From the IMG/VR virus record IMGVR_UViG_3300027851_000097, positions 1 through 29,265 of that record: a stretch of DNA of 29,265 nucleotides. One strand, given 5' to 3'. The notes under the pieces are model-generated. The model had not been told where the DNA came from, did no database searches, and saw nothing but the letters and a program-made list of their open reading frames with translations. Positions 1-6,159 of this stretch are shown one piece after another. Every line of letters starts with the position of its first letter. Positions within the stretch are counted from its first letter, which is position 1. The position numbers and the translations under genes were made by a program. This stretch comes from a virus.

Positions 1-2
1 GC

Positions 3-437
3 TGCACGGCCTGGACGGGCTACCAAGACCCGGAGCGCGGCCCGGTCATGCGAATCTCGCTCTTCGGCAAGAAGACCGGCATGGTGCGCCGCGTCATCTG
101 GGAAATGTCCACGGGCGAAAAACTGGGTGTGAACGAGCACATCAAGATGAAGCCCATGTGCGATGAAGGCTGTGTCGACCGCGAGCACATGCTCAAGGTG
201 TCCCGCTCGGTGGTCAATTCGGTGCCGAAAACCATCCCGTTCAAAATCAAGCAGTCGCTGGCCATGCAGAAGCGCTACGGCACCAAGCCGGAAGACATCG
301 AGTTGATCCGCTCCAGCGATGCGTCAATCACGGAGCTGGCCAGGATCACCGGCTACAGCCGCGCGAACGTGCAGTGCATCAAGGAGTACAAGACGCTGCG
401 GTTTGTTCCCAACACCATGGGCCTGGGAGCGCTCTGA
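3..437 (+). CDS. HNH-derived DNA-binding protein, 5' end outside window
   Basis: The frame is open to the left edge, so the true start lies outside; an internal ATG at 48 is probably not the start. The visible N-terminal part (W-T-G-Y, then R-I-S-L-F-G-K-K, then C-D-E-G-C-V-D-R-E-H around 159-188) follows the layout of phage HNH proteins of the 'C-V-N-P-x-H-L' type. The position that normally holds the catalytic Asp-His pair, just before the first Cys, reads Lys-Pro here, so nuclease activity looks lost. The C-terminal third (about 312-395) looks like a helix-turn-helix (S-I-T-E-L-A-R-I-T-G-Y-S-R-A-N-V). I infer a DNA-binding protein, possibly regulatory. It overlaps the next gene by one base (TGATG). 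Confidence 0.7.
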   Translation, partial: CTAWTGYQDPERGPVMRISLFGKKTGMVRRVIWEMSTGEKLGVNEHIKMKPMCDEGCVDREHMLKVSRSVVNSVPKTIPFKIKQSLAMQKRYGTKPEDIELIRSSDASITELARITGYSRANVQCIKEYKTLRFVPNTMGLGAL

Positions 438-967
438 TGGGCAAGAAGATGTCCGCCTACACCCGAAAGCGCCTGGGTATCCAGAACGCCGGCACGTTCA
501 ACGGCGCCGAGTTCCTGAACACCCTGCAGCGCTGCCGGCCCTACACCGACGAACCGCTTCCCGGTAGCTGGCTCGAAGGAACGCAGGACGCCGCCGACAA
601 CGCCCGCAACCATGTGAACCGTGCGCTGGGCGCACTGGTGGGGCACAAGCTCAAGCCCGAGGAATCCGCCGAGTTCGACCTCCTGGCGCACGCCATCGGT
701 GTCGCCCTGATCCGGTCCATCGAAATCGGCGGAGAGGATTGCCAGCCGGTCGCAGATTGCCGGGCCGGTTCCAGCGCACTGCGCAGCATTCAGACCCGCC
801 GCGACACACAGGGCCGCTGGGCCACCACACGCCCGGAGCAACTGGCCCTTGGCGAGGCAATCTTGGTCTACGAGGCCATCTTGCAGGCCAGCAGCCCGCA
901 GCAGATGGTTCTGGCGACTCAGGCCCGGATGAAGATTCTCGAAGCCATGCGCGAAGCAACCCACTGA
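437..967 (+). CDS. Hypothetical phage protein, 176 aa
   Basis: I do not recognise a family. The start at 437 is chosen because its ATG shares one base with the preceding stop (TGATG); the frame is open further left but that part overlaps the previous gene. The protein is soluble-looking, begins M-G-K-K-M-S-A-Y-T-R-K and has helical character with two short Cys-containing stretches near the middle. No membrane segment or signal peptide is visible. Its place in the small-gene cassette before the terminase suggests an early or middle phage function; nothing more specific can be supported. Confidence 0.75.
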   Translation: MGKKMSAYTRKRLGIQNAGTFNGAEFLNTLQRCRPYTDEPLPGSWLEGTQDAADNARNHVNRALGALVGHKLKPEESAEFDLLAHAIGVALIRSIEIGGEDCQPVADCRAGSSALRSIQTRRDTQGRWATTRPEQLALGEAILVYEAILQASSPQQMVLATQARMKILEAMREATH

Positions 968-985
968 AAACAAAGGAGTACCACC

Positions 986-1186
986 ATGATCGAACCCGTC
1001 TACGAAGACATCCCGGCCGACCTCATCAAGACCGAAACAGACGATCAGCGCTGGCTGCACGAGCAGATCGATCGCATCGACCCACACGAAGGCGAGCAGG
1101 GCAATGACGGCGCCTACACCAGGGCACTGGAAAAGCTGGTGTTCGAGCTGCGCGAAGAAAACATGAGGCTGAAAGGTCAGATGTGA
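986..1186 (+). CDS. Hypothetical small acidic protein, 66 aa
   Basis: Short acidic protein preceded by a good Shine-Dalgarno sequence (AAAGGAG around 970-976) about 9 bases before the ATG. The C-terminal part (A-L-E-K-L-V-F-E-L-R-E-E-N-M-R-L-K) looks like a coiled-coil helix, suggesting self-association or a partner. No known domain is recognised. The stop is overlapped by the GTG start of the next gene (GTGA), so translation is probably coupled. Confidence 0.7.
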   Translation: MIEPVYEDIPADLIKTETDDQRWLHEQIDRIDPHEGEQGNDGAYTRALEKLVFELREENMRLKGQM

Positions 1187-1437
1187 CCTGCGAAGCCTGC
1201 GCCACCGCCAGCCACAACCCGACCACCGGCCGGTTTCCCGCCGACTGCAGCGACTGCAAAGCTCGAGCACTGGCCCAAGGCCGCGAACTGTTCGAAAGCA
1301 AGCGCGCCGGCATCAAGTCCCCGGAGTACGCCAAGGCCCTGAGCCAAGTCTTCGGAGAAGGCAACGAGGAAGCCGGCCATGCGCGTGTGCGCGAGTGGTC
1401 GAAGAGGATCAACCAGCACAAGAAAGGCAACGCATGA
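1183..1437 (+). CDS. Hypothetical Cys-containing small protein, 84 aa
   Basis: Starts with GTG at 1183, overlapping the preceding stop by four bases (GTGA). The N-terminal half has four cysteines, two C-x-x-C pairs (C-E-A-C near residue 3 and C-S-D-C near residue 22), spaced like a small zinc-binding knuckle. The C-terminal half is charged and helical. This is compatible with a small nucleic-acid- or protein-binding zinc protein, but no family is recognised. The next gene starts at the ATGA overlap of its stop. Confidence 0.7.
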   Translation: MTCEACATASHNPTTGRFPADCSDCKARALAQGRELFESKRAGIKSPEYAKALSQVFGEGNEEAGHARVREWSKRINQHKKGNA

Positions 1438-1541
1438 CCTACCTCGCTTTCACAGTCGGCCTGTTCGCTGGCGCCTGCCTCGGCGTGGCAGCCATGGCGC
1501 TGGCGCAGATCAACAGAACGAAGGATTCAGATGCTGCCTGA
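1434..1541 (+). CDS. Tiny single-pass membrane protein, DUF3789-like, 35 aa
   Basis: Very short gene: 35 residues from the ATG at 1434 (ATGA overlap with the previous stop) to TGA at 1539-1541. Residues about 3-24 form one hydrophobic Gly/Ala-rich helix (F-T-V-G-L-F-A-G-A-C-L-G-V), followed by Q-I-N-R and a polar tail. This layout resembles the short DUF3789 proteins of many phages, which have an unknown role. Support comes from the operon junctions on both sides and the clear membrane helix; homology rests on memory of the family pattern. Confidence 0.6.
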   Translation: MTYLAFTVGLFAGACLGVAAMALAQINRTKDSDAA

Positions 1542-1857
1542 ATCCGCCCGCGAAGAACTCAAGCGCGCATCGGAAACGCCGACCGACCGCGACCCAGCCG
1601 CCAGGGCAAAGGCCATCGACAAGGCAATCGACCGCCTGCGCCTGCTCTACCCCAACCACTTCAAGGAGGACGACGATGAGGATCGTAGGTATCAACGAGA
1701 GGGGGATCAAGGTCGGGCAGGATCACCACAGGGCGAAGTACTCGGACAGGACGGTCGAGCTTGTGAGACGCTTGAAGGACCAGGGCATGACCTATCTGCA
1801 GATCGCGGCGAAAATGGAAATGCCGTACTGGACAGTCAGCCGCATCTGTCGGCATGA
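1531..1857 (+). CDS. Hypothetical protein with out-of-frame C-terminal extension
   Basis: ATG at 1531, overlapping the previous gene by 11 bases. The first ~50 residues (M-L-P-E-S-A-R-E-E-L-K-R ... R-L-R-L-L-Y-P-N-H-F) look like a normal small helical protein. After about 1680 the frame runs for ~180 bases inside the next gene and gives a Gly/Gln/Asp-rich sequence typical of an unintended frame. The next gene's ATG at 1676 forms ATGA, but that TGA is in a different frame from this gene. I suspect the original gene ended there and a small insertion or deletion moved it out of frame. The function is unknown. Confidence 0.5.
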   Translation: MLPESAREELKRASETPTDRDPAARAKAIDKAIDRLRLLYPNHFKEDDDEDRRYQREGDQGRAGSPQGEVLGQDGRACETLEGPGHDLSADRGENGNAVLDSQPHLSA

Positions 1858-1903
1858 GCGCCGGGCTGAACAGCCGGCTAGATTCAAGAAGGTGGATGTA
1901 TGA
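1676..1903 (+). CDS. Small helix-turn-helix DNA-binding protein, 75 aa
   Basis: ATG at 1676 preceded by a near-perfect Shine-Dalgarno sequence AAGGAGG (1663-1669) with six bases of spacing, which fixes the start. Residues about 22-58 (R-T-V-E-L-V-R-R-L-K, then M-T-Y-L-Q-I-A-A-K-M, then W-T-V-S-R-I-C-R) match the resolvase/Hin-type helix-turn-helix pattern. The ends are basic and probably flexible. A role as a small phage regulator is an inference. It overlaps the preceding reading frame by 182 bases and the next start by four (ATGA). Confidence 0.75.
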   Translation: MRIVGINERGIKVGQDHHRAKYSDRTVELVRRLKDQGMTYLQIAAKMEMPYWTVSRICRHERRAEQPARFKKVDV

Positions 1904-2091
1904 AAACAGTCTTCGTCGTAAAGCGCGAGTATGACCGCGCGGGGTTCCATATCGTCGGGATATTTCTCACCATGGAGGAGGCTGAAGCAGCACTCAAGAA
2001 GGACGAAGGTTTCGGGTATGGCGAAAGCCACTCTATTGCCGAGCTTGAGGTCGGGCGGTGGTTCGACATTACAGAGACTGGGGGGCAATGA
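1900..2091 (+). CDS. Hypothetical small protein, 63 aa
   Basis: Begins at the ATGA overlap with the preceding helix-turn-helix gene. The pattern 'V-F-V-V-K-R-E-Y ... I-V-G-I-F-L-T-M-E-E-A-E-A-A-L' resembles small phage proteins with one alpha/beta unit in which a strand is followed by an 'F-x-T-x-E-E-A' helix. No function is recognised. Base composition drops here compared with the genes to the left, and the AT-richer stretch continues to about 3330. Confidence 0.65.
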   Translation: MKTVFVVKREYDRAGFHIVGIFLTMEEAEAALKKDEGFGYGESHSIAELEVGRWFDITETGGQ

Positions 2092-2729
2092 TGGCCGCAA
2101 GTAAGAAAGCTCAAGAGGATGGAGCCATGAACGAGAAGAAAAAGGTCGGGCGCCCGCCTGAAGCGGTGCCGAAGGACAAGGCAGCAAGCCTTTCCAAATC
2201 GGTATTCATATACGGCCTGGTTGATCCTCGAACGAAGCTGGTTCGTTATATCGGGAAAGCCTACAGACCCAAAAGCAGGTTTCGCCAGCACATGAAGCCG
2301 CGCAGCGATCAGCGCATGACAAAAGTGAAGTCGTGGGTTCTCTCTCTCGCGTCTGATGGGCTCACGCCTGAGCTTGTAATCCTTGAAGAGGCCACGGAGG
2401 CCAATTGGAGGGATTGTGAGCGGGCAGCTATTCAGAGGTTCAGAGAGACGCACCAGGACCTTCTGAATATCGCGGACGGCGGGAACGAGCCCCCCTGCGA
2501 TGAGCGGACAAGAGCGGATAACGCTGCGAAGCTGAAAGACTTCACAGAACGCAATTCCGGCCTCATGGCGCTTGTTCGGTATCTGTCGGATGCTGCGCGC
2601 AGGAGAAAGGCTGCAGGGGATAGCGAAAAGTCCTGCTGGATGTACTCGCTGGTGGAATACATCAAAACCTCAGATGGATCACAGCGAGAACGGTTCAATT
2701 CCCTTGGGATGGAAAGGCTGATGTCATGA
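2088..2729 (+). CDS. GIY-YIG family endonuclease, about 213 aa
   Basis: After a Lys-rich N-terminus (K-K-K-V-G-R-P-P, AT-hook-like), residues about 38-66 read V-F-I-Y-G-L-V-D-P-R-T-K-L-V-R-Y-I-G-K-A. This is the two-strand GIY-YIG signature, followed by R-x-R-x-H as expected for the nuclease core. Such enzymes nick or cut DNA with a divalent metal; free-standing copies in phages are often selfish homing nucleases. The C-terminal half, with a Cys and a helical tail, may bind DNA. The start at 2088 makes an ATGA overlap; an in-frame ATG at 2127 behind GGAG is a good alternative. The gene is AT-richer than its neighbours and sits directly upstream of terS, consistent with an acquired element. 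Confidence 0.8.
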   Translation: MMAASKKAQEDGAMNEKKKVGRPPEAVPKDKAASLSKSVFIYGLVDPRTKLVRYIGKAYRPKSRFRQHMKPRSDQRMTKVKSWVLSLASDGLTPELVILEEATEANWRDCERAAIQRFRETHQDLLNIADGGNEPPCDERTRADNAAKLKDFTERNSGLMALVRYLSDAARRRKAAGDSEKSCWMYSLVEYIKTSDGSQRERFNSLGMERLMS

Positions 2730-3136
2730 ACAAAAAACCCACCAAGCGCACAGAGCGCGCAGATCGCGCGCGCACGCGATTCATCGCGGTTCTTCGGGAG
2801 AGCTGCAACGTGTCAGAGGCGGCGCGTTCTGCTGGCATTGGCCGGCGTACCGCCTACGAGTGGCGCGACGCTGATCCAAAGTTTTCCGGCGAATGGGATG
2901 AGGCTGAGCAAGAGGCAATCGACAAACTGGAGCGAGAGGCATGGCGCCGCGCTGTTGAAGGTGTTGACAAGCCGGTTGTGCATCAAGGTGCTATCACGGC
3001 AACCTATAAGGAGTACTCAGACAAGATGCTGGAGATTCTTCTGAAGGGGCATCGGCCAGAGAAGTATGCAGACAGAAGCAAGATCGAGCACTCCGGCAAG
3101 GTGGGGCTTGAGGCGCTGATCGCGGGAGGTGAGTGA
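2726..3136 (+). CDS. Terminase small subunit (TerS-like), 136 aa
   Basis: Short basic protein with an N-terminal helix-turn-helix (residues about 26-47: C-N-V-S-E-A-A-R-S-A-G-I-G-R-R-T-A-Y-E-W) followed by W-x-x-A-V-E-G and 'Y-S-D-K-M-L-E-I-L-L-K-G-H-R-P-E-K-Y'. That arrangement is typical of small terminase subunits of GC-rich phages. TerS recognises the packaging site on concatemeric phage DNA and regulates the large subunit. The position two genes before terL supports the call. The start overlaps the GIY-YIG stop (ATGA). Base composition is like the nuclease gene, not like terL. Confidence 0.85.
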   Translation: MNKKPTKRTERADRARTRFIAVLRESCNVSEAARSAGIGRRTAYEWRDADPKFSGEWDEAEQEAIDKLEREAWRRAVEGVDKPVVHQGAITATYKEYSDKMLEILLKGHRPEKYADRSKIEHSGKVGLEALIAGGE

Positions 3137-3330
3137 TGAAGCCAGTCATAAGATATTTTCCATACCCAGAGTTTCTGAGGCGCAGCGGCATGAGTGGAAT
3201 CTCGTTCTATGCCTGCATTGGTTCTGATGTGGTTGGAACCGGTGACACGCCCAAAGCCGCTTACGACGCATGGCTTGCTGAGATACAGGAAAAGCTGGCT
3301 GGGTTTTTGTTGGTGACGAATGAGCGTTGA
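3136..3330 (+). CDS. Hypothetical small protein between terS and terL, 64 aa
   Basis: The ATG at 3136 shares one base with the terS stop and lies six bases after GGAGG (3125-3129), so it is preferred to the GTG at 3133. The sequence begins M-K-P-V-I-R-Y-F-P-Y-P-E and carries 'G-D-T-P-K-A-A-Y-D-A-W', resembling small one-domain alpha/beta phage proteins. No function is recognised. Its last 11 bases overlap the start of terL. Confidence 0.65.
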   Translation: MKPVIRYFPYPEFLRRSGMSGISFYACIGSDVVGTGDTPKAAYDAWLAEIQEKLAGFLLVTNER

Positions 3331-4747
3331 CAAAGCCCGCGCCCGCATTCAGGAGTGGCGCCGAGACCCGGTGAAGTTCGTTCGCGACTGCTTCGGGGTA
3401 ACGCCTGACGAGTGGCAGATCGACGCCATGTCGCACCTGGGCGGCGAGTACAACCAGGCGCGTAGGCTGTGCATGAAGGCTTGCACCGGGCCGGGGAAGT
3501 CCGCGACCCTCGCGTGGATGGGCTGGCACCGGCTGGCCTGCTTCGCTGGTAAGGGTGAGCACCCCAAGGGCGCCGCGCTTTCGATCACGGCGGGCAACCT
3601 GAAGGACAACCTGTGGGCAGAACTCAGCAAGTGGCAGCAGCGCAGCGAGTTCCTGAAGTCGGCATTCACATGGACGGCAGAGAAGATATACGCCAACGAG
3701 CACCCGGAAACGTGGTTCCTGTCTGCGCGGTCCTTCGCCAAGGATGCCAACGCGGAAGCCATCGGGAGGTCGCTGTCGGGCCTGCACAGCCAGTTCCCGT
3801 TCATCCTGCTGGACGAGACTGGTGACATGCCTGTACCAGTTGGCCGGGCCGCTGCGCAGATATTCACCGGAAACCCTGTGGACGCGGCGATCATCCAGGC
3901 GGGCAACCCGACCAGCTCCAGCGGTCTGCTCTACGAATCGTGCACCAAGTCCGAGGCTTGGGACATCATCACCATCACCGCGGACCCAGACGACCCGAAG
4001 CGAACGCCTCGGGTGAGCGTTGAGCACGCCGCTGAGATGATCCGCACCTACGGGCGGGAGAACCCATGGGTCATGGCCACCATCCTCGGGCTGTTCCCGC
4101 CGACCGGCTTCAATGCGCTGCTGGGGCCAGATGACATCGACGCTGCCGTGGCCAGGCACTACCGGCTGGACCAGATAGCCAACGCTCCGGTCGTGCTGGG
4201 TGGAGACGTGGCAAGGCAGGGCGACGACTCCAGCGCCATCGCGCGCCGGCAGGGCAGGCAGGCATTCCCCATCCGGACCCTACGCATCCCGGACACCATG
4301 CTGCTGGCGAATCAGTTCATCATGGAGATGCGGGCGCAGGAGGCTGACGGGATGCTGGTGGACGAGACTGGCGGCTACGGCGCCGGGGTGATCGACGCCA
4401 TGCGCCAGCTGGGGCACGACGTCATCGGCGTGCAGTTCGGCGGCCGGGCCAACGACTACCGCTACTTCAACAAGCGCTCTGAGATGTATTTCGAGATGGC
4501 GAAGTGGGTGAAGGCTGGCGGGGCCCTGCCCGAAGACCGCGAGCTGAAGGAAGAGCTGTGCGCCACGACGTTCGTCTACCAGGGCGACAAGTTCAGGATT
4601 GCCGAGAAGGAGCTGATCAAGCAGCAGATCGGCCGCAGCCCTGACAAAGCCGACGCGCTGGCGCTGACATTTGCCATGCCGATTGCCAAGCGACTGCCTG
4701 ACGGGTTTGCGAACCAGGCGGTCAAGGACTACGACCCCTACGCCTAG
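3320..4747 (+). CDS. terL: Terminase large subunit (packaging ATPase/nuclease), 475 aa
   Basis: DNA-packaging motor protein. ATPase part: Walker A variant A-C-T-G-P-G-K-S (residues 54-61), Walker B F-I-L-L-D-E (161-166, Asp165-Glu166), and a coupling-type motif Q-A-G-N-P-T (193-198). The C-terminal nuclease has the RNase H-like acidic pattern: G-G-D-V-A (Asp296), L-V-D-E-T-G-G-Y-G (Asp348), and K-A-D-A-L-A-L near the C-terminus. Length is normal for the family. The gene overlaps the preceding one by 11 bases. Its TAG stop at 4745-4747 shares its last base with the first promoter-like element, so the terminase unit ends where a new transcription unit appears to begin. Confidence 0.95.
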   Translation: MSVDKARARIQEWRRDPVKFVRDCFGVTPDEWQIDAMSHLGGEYNQARRLCMKACTGPGKSATLAWMGWHRLACFAGKGEHPKGAALSITAGNLKDNLWAELSKWQQRSEFLKSAFTWTAEKIYANEHPETWFLSARSFAKDANAEAIGRSLSGLHSQFPFILLDETGDMPVPVGRAAAQIFTGNPVDAAIIQAGNPTSSSGLLYESCTKSEAWDIITITADPDDPKRTPRVSVEHAAEMIRTYGRENPWVMATILGLFPPTGFNALLGPDDIDAAVARHYRLDQIANAPVVLGGDVARQGDDSSAIARRQGRQAFPIRTLRIPDTMLLANQFIMEMRAQEADGMLVDETGGYGAGVIDAMRQLGHDVIGVQFGGRANDYRYFNKRSEMYFEMAKWVKAGGALPEDRELKEELCATTFVYQGDKFRIAEKELIKQQIGRSPDKADALALTFAMPIAKRLPDGFANQAVKDYDPYA

Positions 4748-4778
4748 TGCACATACTGCCGCAGCCCGCCGATAGGCT
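4747..4778 (+). promoter_or_regulatory. Late promoter-like element, copy 1
   Basis: GTGCACATA at 4747-4755, 17 bases, then TAGGCT at 4773-4778. The ATG of the GNAT gene begins six bases later, at the predicted +1, and no Shine-Dalgarno sequence precedes it. It shares the 9-base box, the exact spacing and the hexamer pattern with elements at 9558, 15397 and 24672. Read as a promoter giving a leaderless transcript; this is inferred from sequence. Confidence 0.65.
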
Positions 4779-4784
4779 GCGCGC

Positions 4785-5243
4785 ATGGATCAACTGACCG
4801 TCAGGCCCTGTGCCGCCGTCGAACTGGAGCAGGCGCCCGCATTGGACGCGCTGCTGGAAGAGTACGCCGCGGAATCCATCAAGGCCGATGTCGGTCCGCA
4901 CTGCCCGCAGTTTGACACCTACCGCAAGCTCGAAGACCTTGGGTTGATGCGCTTCGCTGGCGCGTGGCTGGGGCCAAAGCTGGTGGGATTTGTCGTGGTG
5001 GGTGCGGTGAACGTGCCGCACTACGCCGGGGTGATCGCCACCACCGAATCGATCTTCGTCGGATCAGAGCACCGCAAGACCGGCGCCGGCAAGCTGCTGA
5101 TGGATCAGGCGGAAGACATCGCGCTCGACATGGGCGCTGTCGGCCTGTTCGTGAGTGCGCCGGCCGGTGGGCGTCTGTCCATCGTGCTGCCCCGCACGGG
5201 ATACCAGCGCACCAACGAAGTGTTCTTCAAGAGGCTGGCATGA
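4785..5243 (+). CDS. GNAT-family N-acetyltransferase, 152 aa
   Basis: Matches the Gcn5-related acetyltransferase fold: a strand T-T-E-S-I-F-V, then the acetyl-CoA pyrophosphate loop around R-K-T-G-A-G-K-L-L-M (residues about 96-106), a helix, and a C-terminal 'L-P-R-T-G-Y-Q-R' with the usual aromatic. It would transfer acetyl from acetyl-CoA to an amine. The substrate is unknown; GNAT genes next to terminase genes are common in this phage type. The start at 4785 has no ribosome-binding site and is placed exactly where the upstream promoter-like element predicts transcription to begin. The stop overlaps the next start (ATGA). Confidence 0.85.
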   Translation: MDQLTVRPCAAVELEQAPALDALLEEYAAESIKADVGPHCPQFDTYRKLEDLGLMRFAGAWLGPKLVGFVVVGAVNVPHYAGVIATTESIFVGSEHRKTGAGKLLMDQAEDIALDMGAVGLFVSAPAGGRLSIVLPRTGYQRTNEVFFKRLA

Positions 5244-5695
5244 ACGAGCTGGCCGAACTGCACCCCTGCCTGCCAGCCATGACGCCGCAGGCCGTGGCCG
5301 CTGTGCGTGAGCTGGAATCCCGGCAGATGGCCGGCGAGCAGGTTCCCATCCGCACCGACCACCTGATCCACGGGCACATGTACGCCCGCACGATCTGCCT
5401 TCCGGCCGGCGCCGCCCTGACCGGTGCGCTGCTGAAAGTGGCGACTGTGCTGATCGTGCACGGCACATGCACGGTGTTCACGGGCGACGACGAAATCCAC
5501 CTGGCCGGGTTCAACGTCCTGCCAGGCAGTGCAGGTCGAAAGACAGCGTTCATCGCCCACACCGACACGCACATGACCATGGTCTTCCCAAGCCTCGCCA
5601 ACAGCGTGACCGAGGCGGAAGACCAGTTCACCGACGAAGCAGATCTTTTGTTCTCCCGCCGCGGCGAGAACTCCATCACCATCACAGGAGAGTAA
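5240..5695 (+). CDS. Cupin-like protein, 151 aa
   Basis: Start at the ATGA overlap with the GNAT gene; the frame is open further upstream but only as a shadow of that gene. The central pattern G-H-M-Y-A-R-T-I-C-L-P-A-G-A-A-L-T-G, then L-I-V-H-G-T, then A-G-F-N-V-L-P and A-H-T-D-T, looks like the repeating short strands of a cupin barrel. Histidines that could bind a metal are present, but I cannot confirm a metal site. Similar proteins are found next to packaging genes in BPP-1/Bcep22-type phages; the role is unknown. No membrane segment is visible. Confidence 0.65.
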   Translation: MNELAELHPCLPAMTPQAVAAVRELESRQMAGEQVPIRTDHLIHGHMYARTICLPAGAALTGALLKVATVLIVHGTCTVFTGDDEIHLAGFNVLPGSAGRKTAFIAHTDTHMTMVFPSLANSVTEAEDQFTDEADLLFSRRGENSITITGE

Positions 5696-5697
5696 CC

Positions 5698-6159
5698 ATG
5701 TCCGGTGGAACCACAGCAGCATGGATCATGGCTGGAGCAGCAGTAGCGGGTACAGCCGCCAGCATTGACGCAGCCAAAGCAGCGAAGCACCAGCAAAAAG
5801 TCCAAGCCGAGCAGCAGGCGCTGCAGATGGCAGAGGCTTCCAAGCTTGAAGCACAGAAGCTGCAGCAGGCACAGATGCTGTCTGACCAAAGTCTGGCCGC
5901 CCAGCGCAGCGCCCAGTCGGCCAGCCTCGCACAAGCATCAAGGTCCGCCAGCGAGTCCAAGGCCCTGATGGACAAGCAGCTAAAGGCTTCCGACGAGAAC
6001 ATGAACCGGGCTCTGTCCAAGCGCCCGAACACCTCGCGCATCGTGGACGAGGCCGCACAGGCCGGGAAGGCCGGGGCCTCCGGCACCATGCTCACCGGGT
6101 CGCAGGGCGTTTCGCCTGACTCTCTGCAATTAGGCCGCTCAACCCTTCTGGGCGCGTGA
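5698..6159 (+). CDS. Small Ala/Gln-rich coiled-coil phage protein, 153 aa
   Basis: ATG at 5698 behind AGGAG (5686-5690). Residues about 7-25 are Ala/Gly-rich and hydrophobic (W-I-M-A-G-A-A-V-A-G-T-A-A), followed by a long Gln/Ala/Lys helix to about residue 100 that is probably a coiled coil. The C-terminus is Gly/Ser-rich with 'L-L-G-A' at the end. The layout resembles small virion-associated proteins preceding portals in this phage group. Its hydrophobic N-terminus plus long helix also recalls the gp14-like protein at 15435. The function is unproven. It overlaps the portal gene at TGATG. Confidence 0.65.
   Translation: MSGGTTAAWIMAGAAVAGTAASIDAAKAAKHQQKVQAEQQALQMAEASKLEAQKLQQAQMLSDQSLAAQRSAQSASLAQASRSASESKALMDKQLKASDENMNRALSKRPNTSRIVDEAAQAGKAGASGTMLTGSQGVSPDSLQLGRSTLLGA

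Noticed and set aside
3146-4159. Long open frames on the minus strand (for example opposite terL, and 21598-23781)
   Set aside because: They lie opposite well-supported genes, are Arg/Ala/Gly-rich as expected for shadows in GC-rich DNA, and show no recognisable domain.
4747-4778. The repeated GTGCACATA element as a sigma-54 promoter (TGGCAC-N5-TTGC)
   Set aside because: The second box shows no conserved GC at the required distance in the four copies; the conserved partner is the hexamer 17 bases away.
4964-5239. N-terminal extension of the cupin-like gene into the GNAT gene
   Set aside because: The extended part overlaps the GNAT gene and has shadow-like His/Arg-rich composition; ATG 5240 gives the usual ATGA junction.
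5700-6100. CRISPR array or tandem repeat in the Gln/Ala-rich gene
   Set aside because: The repetitive look comes from coiled-coil codons; there are no regular repeat-spacer units.
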